Positions 1-7,580 of a stretch of 64,000 nt of DNA are shown one piece after another. Position numbers and translations under genes: made by a program. Location of the stretch: NCBI RefSeq assembly GCF_014196335.1, contig NZ_JACIDM010000001.1, positions 1,116,001 through 1,180,000 of the forward strand, written 5' to 3'. Source of the stretch: Brevundimonas lenta. GTDB lineage: Bacteria > Pseudomonadota > Alphaproteobacteria > Caulobacterales > Caulobacteraceae. Below the pieces are notes generated by a model, which saw only the letters and a list, made by a program, of their open reading frames with translations, ran no database searches and was not told the DNA's origin. The stretch's first letter is position 1, and each line of letters starts with the position of its first letter.

Positions 1-2
1 GC

Positions 3-806
3 TCGGGCGCCGTCATGGGCAGCTACGAGCAGACCCAGCGCCTGCTGGCCGCCTTCATGCCCGGCGATCGCGTCGAAGCCCTCATGGAAGAGATCCGCGG
101 CCCCGCCGGCCGCACCATGTGGGACAAGCTCGGCAACGTGAACGAGGCCGTCCTCGCCAACTATCTGAAGAACGAATACCCGCAGACCGTCGCGGTGGTG
201 CTGTCCAAGATCAAGCCGGACCACGCCGCCCGCGTCCTGACCAGCCTGCCCGAGGACTTCGCCCTCGAATGCGTCCAGCGCATGCTGCGCATGGAGCCGG
301 TGCAGCGCGACATCCTCGACAAGATCGAGCAGACCCTGCGCACCGAGTTCATGTCCAACCTGGCCCGCACCTCCAAGCGCGACAGCCACGAGCTGATGGC
401 CGACATCTTCAACAGCTTCGACCGCCAGACCGAGGCCCGCTTCATCGGGGCCCTGGAAGAGCGCAACCGCGAGGCGGCCGAGCGCATCCGCGCCCTGATG
501 TTCGTGTTCGAGGACCTGTCCAAGCTGGACCCCGGCGGCATCCAGACCCTGCTCCGCGCGGTCGAGAAGGACTCCCTGGCCCTCGCCCTCAAAGGCGCGT
601 CCGAGAGCCTGCGCGAGCTGTTCTTCTCCAACATGTCCGAGCGCGCCGCCAAGATCATGCGCGAGGACATGGAGTCGATGGGCCCCGTCCGCCTCAAGGA
701 CGTCGATCAGGCCCAGATGGCCATGGTCCAGGTCGCCAAGGATCTCGCCGCCAAGGGCGAGATCATGCTGGTCGGCCAGGGCGGTGACGACGAGTTGATC
801 TACTGA
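3..806 (+). CDS. fliG: Flagellar motor switch protein FliG (5' end outside window)
   Basis: FliG is the rotor protein of the flagellar C-ring that meets the stator and sets torque and direction. The reading frame is open from the first in-frame codon (position 3) without a start, so the N-terminal part, roughly 70 residues of a usual 335-340, lies upstream of the window. The visible part has the middle-domain motif [11 protein letters not shown] (the EHPQ region) and a C-terminal torque helix region with alternating charges ([17 protein letters not shown]). Its stop overlaps the next start by one base (TGATG), so translation is probably coupled to the fliH-like gene. An internal ATG at 15 is not the real start. 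Confidence 0.95.
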   Translation, partial: SGAVMGSYEQTQRLLAAFMPGDRVEALMEEIRGPAGRTMWDKLGNVNEAVLANYLKNEYPQTVAVVLSKIKPDHAARVLTSLPEDFALECVQRMLRMEPVQRDILDKIEQTLRTEFMSNLARTSKRDSHELMADIFNSFDRQTEARFIGALEERNREAAERIRALMFVFEDLSKLDPGGIQTLLRAVEKDSLALALKGASESLRELFFSNMSERAAKIMREDMESMGPVRLKDVDQAQMAMVQVAKDLAAKGEIMLVGQGGDDELIY

Positions 807-1459
807 TGTCCGTCCAACCGCTCAGCACCCCGTTCGCCTTCGACACCGAGTTCGACGCGGCCGGCACGGTCGTGCAGGCCTCGGCCTTCCGTCCGATCAA
901 GCGCACCTACATGCCGGCCGAGGTCGAGGCCCTGGTCGCCCAGGCCCGGCTGGAAGCGCGCGAGGCCGCCCTGGCCGAGATCGAGAGCATGCAGGCCATG
1001 GCCCTCTCGACCATCGCCCAGGCCCTGGCCCACGCCGCGCCGGCCCTCGCCCAGGTCGCCCAGGCCCACCGCGAGCAGTCGGCCGAGCTCGCCCTGTCCG
1101 CCGCCCGCGTCGTCGCCGCCGCCGCCCTCGACCGCTTCCCCGGCGGTCCGCTGCAGGCCGCGCTGGAGGCCCTGGGCCAGGAGATCGACGCCTCGCCCCG
1201 CCTGGTCATCCGCACCGGCCAGGTCAACGAGGAGACCCGCGCCCGCCTCGAGCAGCTGTGCGCCGACGCCGGCTTCTCGGGCGTGGTCGCCTTCCGCGAC
1301 GAGCCCGGCCTGGCCGCCGCCGCCTTCCGCCTCGAGTGGGCCGACGGCCGCGCCGCCTTCGATCCCGACGACGCCTTCGCCCGCATGGGCGTGGCCCTGA
1401 AATCCGCCCTGGCAGCCGAAGCCGGGCACGCTGAAACCCTCAACGACGGGAGGCGCTGA
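806..1459 (+). CDS. flbE: FliH-type flagellar assembly protein (FlbE in Caulobacter)
   Basis: This 217-residue protein sits exactly where Caulobacter has flbE/fliH, between fliG and fliN. FliH-type proteins bind the flagellar export ATPase FliI and tether it to the C-ring. The sequence is Ala/Glu-rich and helical in its middle (repeated ALAEIES, ALAHAAPALAQVAQAH) followed by a more globular C-terminal part, as expected for FliH. Sequence conservation in this family is low, so the call rests mainly on gene order plus this general build. The start overlaps the fliG stop by one base and the stop overlaps the fliN start by one base, showing tight translational coupling through the operon. Confidence 0.8.
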   Translation: MSVQPLSTPFAFDTEFDAAGTVVQASAFRPIKRTYMPAEVEALVAQARLEAREAALAEIESMQAMALSTIAQALAHAAPALAQVAQAHREQSAELALSAARVVAAAALDRFPGGPLQAALEALGQEIDASPRLVIRTGQVNEETRARLEQLCADAGFSGVVAFRDEPGLAAAAFRLEWADGRAAFDPDDAFARMGVALKSALAAEAGHAETLNDGRR

Positions 1460-1791
1460 TGGCGTCCGACATCATGGCGCTGGAGGAGTTTCCGGACTCC
1501 ACCGCGATTACTCCCCACGAGGAGCACACCGACAAGACGGCCCACGATCTGGCCACGGTCTTCGACGTGCCGGTCAACATCTCGGCCGTCCTCGGCAAGG
1601 CCCACATGTCCGTGGCCCAGCTGCTGAAGCTGAACCGCGGCTCGGTCCTCGAACTGGACCGCAAGGTCGGCGAGGCGATCGACATCTTCGTCAACAACCG
1701 TCTCGTCGCTCGCGGCGAGGTGGTGGTCGTCGAGGACCGTCTCGGCGTGACCATGACGGAAATCATCAAGACGGAAGACTCGGGCGCCTGA
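1459..1791 (+). CDS. fliN: Flagellar motor switch protein FliN
   Basis: FliN forms the lower ring of the flagellar C-ring and helps dock the export apparatus. The 110-residue product has a SpoA (surface presentation of antigens) fold core at about residues 35-105: VPVNISAVLGKAHMSV, then LLKLNRGSVLELDRKVGE, then VNNRLVARGEVVVVEDR. These are the typical FliN motifs, and the length fits the short alphaproteobacterial FliN. The N-terminal 30 residues are acidic and poorly conserved. The start codon overlaps the preceding stop. A 38-bp gap separates it from flbD, with a GGGAGAAG ribosome binding site for flbD inside it. Confidence 0.93.
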   Translation: MASDIMALEEFPDSTAITPHEEHTDKTAHDLATVFDVPVNISAVLGKAHMSVAQLLKLNRGSVLELDRKVGEAIDIFVNNRLVARGEVVVVEDRLGVTMTEIIKTEDSGA

Positions 1792-1829
1792 AGCGGCGAC
1801 CGGCTGTAGTGAATTAAGGGAGAAGACCC

Positions 1830-3230
1830 ATGCGGCTTCTGGTGGTTGGCAGGCTCAGCGGACAGCTGGCGACGGCGGTGAAGATGGCCATGGCGCACGG
1901 CGCCAAGGTCCAGCACGTCGAGCGCGGCGATCAGGCGACGGAACAGCTCCGCCGCGGGCAGGGCGCCGACCTGCTGATGGTCGACTATCGCGTCGACATC
2001 GCCGCCCTGATCTCGAACAACGAGAACGAGCGCATCCACGTGCCCGTCGTGGCCTGCGGCGTCGACGCCGACGCCAACGACGCCGCCAACGCCATCCGCG
2101 CCGGCGCCAAGGAGTTCATTCCGCTCCCGCCCGAAGCCGATCTGATCGCCGCCGTCCTCTCGGCCGTCGCCGACGACGAGCGCCCGCTGATCTCGGCCGA
2201 TCCGTCGATGAAGGCCGTCGTCCAGCTGGCCGACCAGGTCGCCCGCTCGGAAGCCTCGATCCTGATCACAGGCGAAAGCGGCGTCGGTAAGGAAGTCATG
2301 GCGCGCTACCTGCACGCCGGATCGAAGCGTTCGGAACGCCCCTTCATCAGCGTCAACTGCGCCGCCATCCCGGACAATCTGCTGGAATCCGAGCTGTTCG
2401 GGCATGAGAAGGGCGCCTTCACCGGCGCCATGGCCCGCCGCATCGGCAAGTTCGAGGAGGCCGACGGCGGCACCCTGCTGCTGGACGAAATCTCCGAGAT
2501 GGACGTCCGCCTGCAGGCCAAGCTGCTGCGCGCCATCCAGGAGCGGGTCATCGACCGCGTCGGCGGCACCAAGCCGGTGCCGGTCAACATCCGCATCATC
2601 GCCACCTCGAACCGCGACCTCGCCAAGTCGGTCGCCGAGGGCAGCTTCCGCGAGGATCTGCTCTATCGCCTGAACGTCGTGAACCTGCGCCTGCCGGCCC
2701 TGCGCGAGCGTCCGGGCGACATCGCCGTCCTGGCCGATCACTTCGTCAAGAAGTACGCCGCCGCCAACGGCGTGCCGGTCCGTGCGATCTCGGCCGACGC
2801 CAAACGCGCCCTGGTCTCGCACCGCTGGAACGGCAACGTCCGCGAGCTCGAAAACGCCATGCACCGGGCCGTGCTGCTGGCGGTCGGGCCCGAGATCGAC
2901 GTCGAGGCCATCCGCCTGCCGGACGGCCAGCCGCTGGCCATGGGCAGCCACGGCGCCGCCGCCGCCCAGGACGCGGGCTTCGCCGGCCGCGCCGCCCAGG
3001 TGGCCGACACCGTCACCCGCGCCTACGTCGGCCAGACGGTGGCGCAGATGGAGAAGACGCTGATCCTCGACACCCTGTCGCACTGCCTCGGCAACCGCAC
3101 CCACGCGGCCAACATCCTCGGCATCTCGATCCGCACCCTGCGCAACAAGCTCAACGAATACGCCGACGAGGGCACGGCCATCCCGGCGCCCCAGTCCGGC
3201 ATCGCCGCCCCCGGCTACGCGGCGGCCTGA
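1830..3230 (+). CDS. flbD: Sigma-54-dependent flagellar regulator FlbD
   Basis: FlbD activates class III/IV flagellar promoters and represses the early fliF-type promoter in Caulobacter. The 466-residue protein has a receiver-like N-terminus (about 1-115), a sigma-54 AAA+ domain with Walker A GESGVGKE at residue 148, the sigma-54 contact loop GAFTGA, Walker B GGTLLLDE, and a Fis-type helix-turn-helix near the C-terminus ([20 protein letters not shown]). The receiver lacks the usual acidic pair at the start of strand 1 (it reads LLVVG), in line with the atypical activation known for FlbD. Upstream, GGGAGAAG gives a good ribosome binding site for the ATG. It is co-directional with fliG-fliN. 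Confidence 0.95.
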   Translation: MRLLVVGRLSGQLATAVKMAMAHGAKVQHVERGDQATEQLRRGQGADLLMVDYRVDIAALISNNENERIHVPVVACGVDADANDAANAIRAGAKEFIPLPPEADLIAAVLSAVADDERPLISADPSMKAVVQLADQVARSEASILITGESGVGKEVMARYLHAGSKRSERPFISVNCAAIPDNLLESELFGHEKGAFTGAMARRIGKFEEADGGTLLLDEISEMDVRLQAKLLRAIQERVIDRVGGTKPVPVNIRIIATSNRDLAKSVAEGSFREDLLYRLNVVNLRLPALRERPGDIAVLADHFVKKYAAANGVPVRAISADAKRALVSHRWNGNVRELENAMHRAVLLAVGPEIDVEAIRLPDGQPLAMGSHGAAAAQDAGFAGRAAQVADTVTRAYVGQTVAQMEKTLILDTLSHCLGNRTHAANILGISIRTLRNKLNEYADEGTAIPAPQSGIAAPGYAAA

Positions 3231-3232
3231 GC

Positions 3233-4156
3233 ATGACCGCCGAAACGGACCGCAGAAGCGTCCTGACCGGCCTCGGCGCGCTCGGCGTCATGGGCTGTTC
3301 GCAACAGGGGAATCCGGCAAGCGGGCAGGAACAACCCGCTCCCCCGGTCATGATCCACCCGATCGAGCCGCTCGATCTTTCGGCCCTTGAAGCCCGGAAC
3401 GGCGGCCGGCTGGGTTTCGCCATGATGGATATGGCGACCGGCAGAAACCTCGCCTGGCGCGGTGACGAGCGCTTCGTCTATTGCTCGACCTTCAAGATGT
3501 ATCTGGCGGCGGCGACCCTGCTTCGGGTCCAGGCCGGTGACGAGCGGCTGGACCGCGCTGTGCCGGTGACCCAGGCCGATATGATCAATCATGCGCCCAC
3601 GACCGGACCGGCCGTCGGATCGTCCCTGACCATCGAACAGCTGATGCAGGCGACGGTCGAACTGAGCGACAACCCGGCGGCCAACATCCTGATCCGCGAG
3701 ATGGGCGGGCTCGACGTCTTCCGCGCCTTCTATCGCGGCATCGGCGACGCCAGCACGACGGTCGACCGTCTGGAGCCGACGATGAACCGGCTCGACGGCG
3801 ACAAGGACACGATCACGCCGTCCCGCTCCATGAGCAACATCATCCGGCTGCTGATCTCGCCGACCACGCCGCTGTCGGCGGAATCGAAGGCCCTGCTGCT
3901 GCGCTGGATGACCGACACGCCGACCGGCGCCGATCGCCTGAAGGGCGGCGTCCCCGCCGGCTGGCGCGTGGCGCACAAGACCGGCACCGGCGGCTACGGC
4001 CCGACCAACGACATCGGCATCCTGTATCCGCCGTCGGGCGGCCCGATCGTCGTCGCCGCCTACTACCACGCGACCTCGACCACCCCGGACGCCGCCAACG
4101 CCGCCGTCATCGCCGAGGCGACCCGCCTGGCCCTGAAGGCGCTGGGACATGACTGA
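3233..4156 (+). CDS. Class A beta-lactamase, predicted Tat-exported lipoprotein
   Basis: Class A serine beta-lactamases hydrolyse penicillins and cephalosporins in the periplasm. All hallmark motifs are present: S85-T-F-K88, S145-D-N147, the omega-loop E181-P-T-M-N185 and K249-T-G. The N-terminus has a twin-arginine motif (DRRSVLTGL) followed by GVMGCS, a plausible lipobox, so the enzyme may be exported folded and lipid-anchored. The length of 307 residues is normal. It starts 2 bp after flbD and its last 8 bp overlap the flhA start, so it is embedded in the flagellar transcription unit. Substrate range cannot be judged from sequence alone. The intact catalytic set argues for an active enzyme rather than a penicillin-binding relic. 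Confidence 0.92.
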   Translation: MTAETDRRSVLTGLGALGVMGCSQQGNPASGQEQPAPPVMIHPIEPLDLSALEARNGGRLGFAMMDMATGRNLAWRGDERFVYCSTFKMYLAAATLLRVQAGDERLDRAVPVTQADMINHAPTTGPAVGSSLTIEQLMQATVELSDNPAANILIREMGGLDVFRAFYRGIGDASTTVDRLEPTMNRLDGDKDTITPSRSMSNIIRLLISPTTPLSAESKALLLRWMTDTPTGADRLKGGVPAGWRVAHKTGTGGYGPTNDIGILYPPSGGPIVVAAYYHATSTTPDAANAAVIAEATRLALKALGHD

Positions 4157-6260
4157 CGCCCCCATCCTGATGAAGGACGGCTACGCCCGTCCGACCGCGA
4201 TGGACATGCGCGGCTGGCTGATGCGCGGCGAGGTGCTGATGGCGGTCGGCGTGATCGGCGTGATCATGCTGCTGATCCTGCCGGTGCCGAAATTCCTGCT
4301 GGACCTGCTGCTGGCCTTCTCGCTGGTGTCGTCGGTGCTGATCCTGATGACGGCCGTGATGATGAAGCGGCCGCTGGACTTCGCCATCTTCCCGACCGTG
4401 CTGCTGGTCTCGACCCTGTTCCGTCTGGGCCTCAACCTGGCCTCGACGCGCCTGATCCTGACCCACGGCCAGGAAGGCCACGAGTCCGCCGGTCAGGTCA
4501 TCGCCGCCTTCGGCGAGCTGATGATGGGCGGCAATTTCATCATCGGGGTGATCATCTTCGCGATCATCCTGGTCGTGAACTTCGTCGTCATCACCAAGGG
4601 TTCGACCCGGATCGCCGAAGTGTCCGCCCGCTTCACCCTGGACTCCATGCCGGGCAAGCAGATGGCCATCGACGCCGACCTGTCGTCGGGTCTGATCACC
4701 GAGGACCAGGCCAAGCTGCGCCGCAAGGAGCTGGAGCAGGAATCGACCTTCTTCGGGGCCATGGACGGCGCCTCGAAGTTTGTCCGCGGCGACGCCGTCG
4801 CCGGCCTGATCATCACCTTCATCAACGCCATCGGCGGCATCCTGATCGGCGTCATCTCGCACGGCATGCCGATCGGCGACGCCGCCAACACCTATGTCCA
4901 GCTGACCATCGGCGACGGCCTGGTGACCCAGGTCCCGGCCATCATCATCTCGATCGCCGCCGGCTTCCTGGTGTCGAAGGCGGGCGTCGAGGGCACGGCA
5001 GACAAGGCCTTCGTCAGCCAGCTGGCCACCAACCCGGTCAGCCTGGGCGTCGTCTCGGCCGCCTCGGCCCTGATCGGCGTCATTCCCGGCATGCCGCTGA
5101 TCCCGTTCTTCGCCCTGGCCGCGGGCTCGGGCTTCATGGCCTGGAAGCTGGGTCGCGAACGCCTCAAGCCCCAGCCGACCGAGGCCGAAATGGCCGCCAC
5201 GGCCGCGGGGCCCAAGGAAGACGTCGAGGAGCCGATCGGCACCGCCCTGACCATCGACGAGGTCAAGATCGAGCTCGGCTATTCGCTTCTGTCCCTGATC
5301 AACGACCTGGAAGGTCGCCGCCTGACCGATCAGGTGCGGGCGCTTCGCCGGTCGCTGGCCCAGGAGTACGGCTTCGTCATGCCGTCGGTCCGCATCCTCG
5401 ACAACATGCGCCTCGGCACCCAGGGCTACGCCATCCGCATCAAGGAGATGGAAGCCGGGCAGGGCGAGGTCCGTCTCGGCTCGCTGATGGCCATGGATCC
5501 GGCCGGCCGCCAGGTCGAACTGCCGGGCGAACACACCCGCGAGCCCGCCTTCGGCCTGCCCGCCACCTGGATCGACGAGAGCCTGCGCGAGGAGGCCACC
5601 TTCCGCGGCTACACCATCGTCGACCCGTCGACGGTGCTGACCACCCACCTGACCGAAATCCTCAAGGAGAACATGGCCGACCTGCTCTCCTACGCCGAGG
5701 TCCAGAAGCTGTTGAAGGAGCTGGGCGCGGAAGAGAAGAAGCTGGTCGACGAACTGATCCCGTCGACAGTCACCGTCACCACCCTGCAGCGCGTGCTCCA
5801 GTCGCTGCTGCGCGAGAAGGTCTCGATCCGCGACCTCGCCGCTATCCTCGAGGGCCTGGCCGAGGCCGCGCCGCACACCTCCTCGGTCACCACCCTGGTC
5901 GAACACGTCCGCGCCCGCCTGGCCCGTCAGCTGTGCTGGCAGCACAAGGGCGACGACGGCGCCCTGCCGATCGTCACCCTGTCGCCGGAATGGGAGCAGG
6001 CCTTCGCCGACGCCCTCATCGGCCAGGGCGAGGAGAAGCAGCTGGCCATGGCCCCGTCGCGCCTGCAGGACTTCATCCGCGCCGTCCGCGACGTCTTCGA
6101 ACGCGCCGCCATGGCCGGCGAAACCGCCGTCCTGCTGACAGGCCCCCAGGTCCGCCCCTACGTCCGCTCGATCATCGAACGCTTCCGCGGCCAGACCGTG
6201 GTGATGAGCCAGAACGAGGTCCACCCCAAGGCGCGGCTGCGGACCATCGGCTCGGTCTAA
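4149..6260 (+). CDS. flhA: Flagellar export apparatus protein FlhA
   Basis: FlhA is the large membrane subunit of the flagellar type III export gate; its cytoplasmic ring sorts export substrates. The 703-residue length is typical. About eight membrane spans occupy the first 330 residues, with the conserved FHIPEP-family stretch RLGLNLASTRLILTHG near residue 95. The C-terminal soluble domain contains EYGFVMPSVRILDN. The ATG overlaps the end of the beta-lactamase gene by 8 bp, so its translation probably depends on ribosomes finishing that gene. The stop codon overlaps the stop of the convergent DUF559 gene. In Caulobacter, flhA directly follows flbD, which makes the intervening beta-lactamase notable. 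Confidence 0.97.
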   Translation: MTDAPILMKDGYARPTAMDMRGWLMRGEVLMAVGVIGVIMLLILPVPKFLLDLLLAFSLVSSVLILMTAVMMKRPLDFAIFPTVLLVSTLFRLGLNLASTRLILTHGQEGHESAGQVIAAFGELMMGGNFIIGVIIFAIILVVNFVVITKGSTRIAEVSARFTLDSMPGKQMAIDADLSSGLITEDQAKLRRKELEQESTFFGAMDGASKFVRGDAVAGLIITFINAIGGILIGVISHGMPIGDAANTYVQLTIGDGLVTQVPAIIISIAAGFLVSKAGVEGTADKAFVSQLATNPVSLGVVSAASALIGVIPGMPLIPFFALAAGSGFMAWKLGRERLKPQPTEAEMAATAAGPKEDVEEPIGTALTIDEVKIELGYSLLSLINDLEGRRLTDQVRALRRSLAQEYGFVMPSVRILDNMRLGTQGYAIRIKEMEAGQGEVRLGSLMAMDPAGRQVELPGEHTREPAFGLPATWIDESLREEATFRGYTIVDPSTVLTTHLTEILKENMADLLSYAEVQKLLKELGAEEKKLVDELIPSTVTVTTLQRVLQSLLREKVSIRDLAAILEGLAEAAPHTSSVTTLVEHVRARLARQLCWQHKGDDGALPIVTLSPEWEQAFADALIGQGEEKQLAMAPSRLQDFIRAVRDVFERAAMAGETAVLLTGPQVRPYVRSIIERFRGQTVVMSQNEVHPKARLRTIGSV

Positions 6261-6691
6261 CTGTTCTCCTCCCCATCGCCAGATGGGGAGGTGGCTCGAC
6301 GGCGACTCAGCCGTCGAGACGGAGGGGGCGACACGGACCCCAGCCGTTCCTCGCCCACCCGCCCGATGAAGGCGAGCACGCCCTCCAGTTCGTCCCTCAC
6401 GTCTCGCGCGGCCACCCGGATCACCCGGACACCCAGCTGACCCAGCCAGACTGTTCTTCGGCGATCATGCGCGATCCGCTCCGCGTCATCATGGCTCGCG
6501 CCGTCCACTTCGACCGCCAGCGATGCTTCGGCGCAGTAGAAGTCGAGGATGTAGGGCCCGACCGGGTGCTGCTTGCGAAATCGCAGTCCCCGCAGCCCGC
6601 GGTTCTTGAGGTGAACCCACAGTCGCGCCTCGGGCGGCGTGAGCGCCTTCCGAAAGGCTTTTGCACGCTCGTAGCTCTTTCCATCAGCCAC
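6257..6691 (-). CDS. DUF559 endonuclease-like protein inside an inverted palindromic element
   Basis: DUF559 proteins carry a restriction-endonuclease-like (Vsr/PD-(D/E)XK) fold; their cellular role is largely unknown. Visible motifs are AFRKALTPPEARLW, GLRFRKQHPVGPYILDFYC and VEVDGASHD, with the likely catalytic Asp in ILDFYC and the ExD in VEVDG. I chose the GTG at 6691 (144 residues) because the conserved domain starts just after it and GGAGG lies 10 nt upstream. An ATG at 6742 would add 17 residues encoded by a palindromic repeat. The C-terminal 25-30 residues (Ser/Pro/Arg-rich) are translated from a second palindromic unit in inverted orientation. The gene thus lies exactly between two inverted units and converges on flhA. 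Confidence 0.85.
   Translation of the reverse strand: MADGKSYERAKAFRKALTPPEARLWVHLKNRGLRGLRFRKQHPVGPYILDFYCAEASLAVEVDGASHDDAERIAHDRRRTVWLGQLGVRVIRVAARDVRDELEGVLAFIGRVGEERLGSVSPPPSRRLSRRRATSPSGDGEENS
6268..6334 (+). repeat. Two-hairpin palindromic unit U1, left end of DUF559 element
   Basis: Hairpin 1 pairs CCTCCCCATC (6268-6277) with GATGGGGAGG (6282-6291). After a TGG spacer, hairpin 2 pairs CTCGACGGC (6295-6303) with GCCGTCGAG (6310-6318) around the loop GACTCA. The tail ACGGAGGGGGCGAC follows at 6319. It overlaps the 3' end of the DUF559 gene. The same build recurs inverted at 6695-6754 and in the pairs at 21.4-21.6 kb and 55.3-55.5 kb. Confidence 0.9.
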
Positions 6692-6694
6692 CGC

Positions 6695-6754
6695 GTCGCC
6701 CCCTCCGTCGCGGCGCGTATCCGCGCCGCGCCACCTCCCCATGGAATGGGGAGG
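6695..6754 (-). repeat. Two-hairpin palindromic unit U2, right end of DUF559 element
   Basis: Read on the minus strand, hairpin 1 is CCTCCCCAT-loop-ATGGGGAGG (6754-6734), then TGG. Hairpin 2 is CGCGGCGC-GGATAC-GCGCCGCG (6730-6709), then the tail ACGGAGGGGGCGAC (6708-6695). Spacer and tail match unit U1 exactly, but the second stem has a different sequence that still pairs perfectly. The tail holds the probable ribosome binding site (GGAGG) of the DUF559 gene, whose GTG start is at 6691. Confidence 0.9.
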
Positions 6755-6757
6755 AGA

Positions 6758-7465
6758 TCAGGAAACCTCCGTCCAGCCCCCCGCCGACGCATTGCGCGCC
6801 GCGTCATTGGCCGGCCGCGCCACCAGGCCCGACTGGGTGATCCACACCTCGTACCGGGCGCCGTCCGCCATCGGCATGTAGGCGGCCCCGCCGTACAGCG
6901 TGTCCACGGCGTCGATGTATTTGCGGTTCTTGCGCGCCATGTCCCATGCGCTCAGCTTCCACGGCAGACCGTTCGTCTCATCGCCGCCCGACAGCGGATG
7001 GACGCTGCGCTCGTCGTTGATCTCCTGCTCGGTCGAGGCGTAGCGGCCCGACAGCCGGTCCAGCCGGTACTGGGTGTCCAGCCCCAGCACATTGGCCCAC
7101 GGCTTCCACTTCAGCACCTGGGCCTCCAGCCGCCATTCGTCGCCGTGCAGCGGGTACAGATTGGTCGCCGCCGCCGCGTTCTCCCCGCGCGGGGGCTGGA
7201 TCAGGGTCGCCTCGAAATACTGCGGGCCCAGCTGGCGGATCTGGATCGTCGCCACCGGCCGCTCATGCGTCAGGCGGGAATAGGTCTGAACGTCGAGGGC
7301 CAGCAGGGAAACGATTGCGGCCACGGCCATGAAGCCCGCGCCGCAGACTCCGCCCAGCAAACCGCCGAAGAACCGGCCGCGGAACAATGCGCCCAGTCCC
7401 TTCACCAGCAGAACGAGCCCGATCAGGCCCACGACCGCCGGTACAACCCACCACCACCACACCAT
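6758..7465 (-). CDS. Uncharacterised membrane-anchored protein
   Basis: I do not recognise a functional family. The 235-residue product begins with a hydrophobic segment (about 3-25), then a second one (about 33-60, glycine-rich), followed by a soluble domain of about 170 residues containing motifs such as WKPWANVLGLDTQYRLDRL. Similar proteins in Caulobacteraceae are often labelled as efflux-pump-like membrane proteins, but nothing visible supports a transporter. The soluble part has alternating hydrophobic residues suggestive of a beta-rich extracytoplasmic domain. It is transcribed away from the downstream histidine kinase gene, with a 115-bp divergent intergenic region, and ends just beyond the DUF559 repeat element. 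Confidence 0.65.
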   Translation of the reverse strand: MVWWWWVVPAVVGLIGLVLLVKGLGALFRGRFFGGLLGGVCGAGFMAVAAIVSLLALDVQTYSRLTHERPVATIQIRQLGPQYFEATLIQPPRGENAAAATNLYPLHGDEWRLEAQVLKWKPWANVLGLDTQYRLDRLSGRYASTEQEINDERSVHPLSGGDETNGLPWKLSAWDMARKNRKYIDAVDTLYGGAAYMPMADGARYEVWITQSGLVARPANDAARNASAGGWTEVS

Positions 7466-7580
7466 GTCATTTTCCCCCGATCCTGACCGCTCGATCTTTA
7501 CTGTAAATCCTCAAGCTTGCGAGGGTTTCTCCCCTGACGCGACTGGACAGCGCGAAAGGCGCCGCTAATGCTCGTGATTG

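Noticed and set aside
1440..3104. 554-residue minus-strand ORF opposite flbD
   Set aside because: Shadow of flbD with no recognisable domain or ribosome binding site.
4107..6224. 705-residue minus-strand ORF opposite flhA
   Set aside because: It is antisense to an unmistakable flhA, has a biased composition (Asp/Gly/His/Gln-rich) and no family signature; a GC-rich shadow frame.
5933..7486. 517-residue plus-strand ORF across flhA end, the DUF559 gene and the membrane protein gene
   Set aside because: It crosses three genes with clear coding evidence on other frames or strands and looks like translated non-coding DNA.
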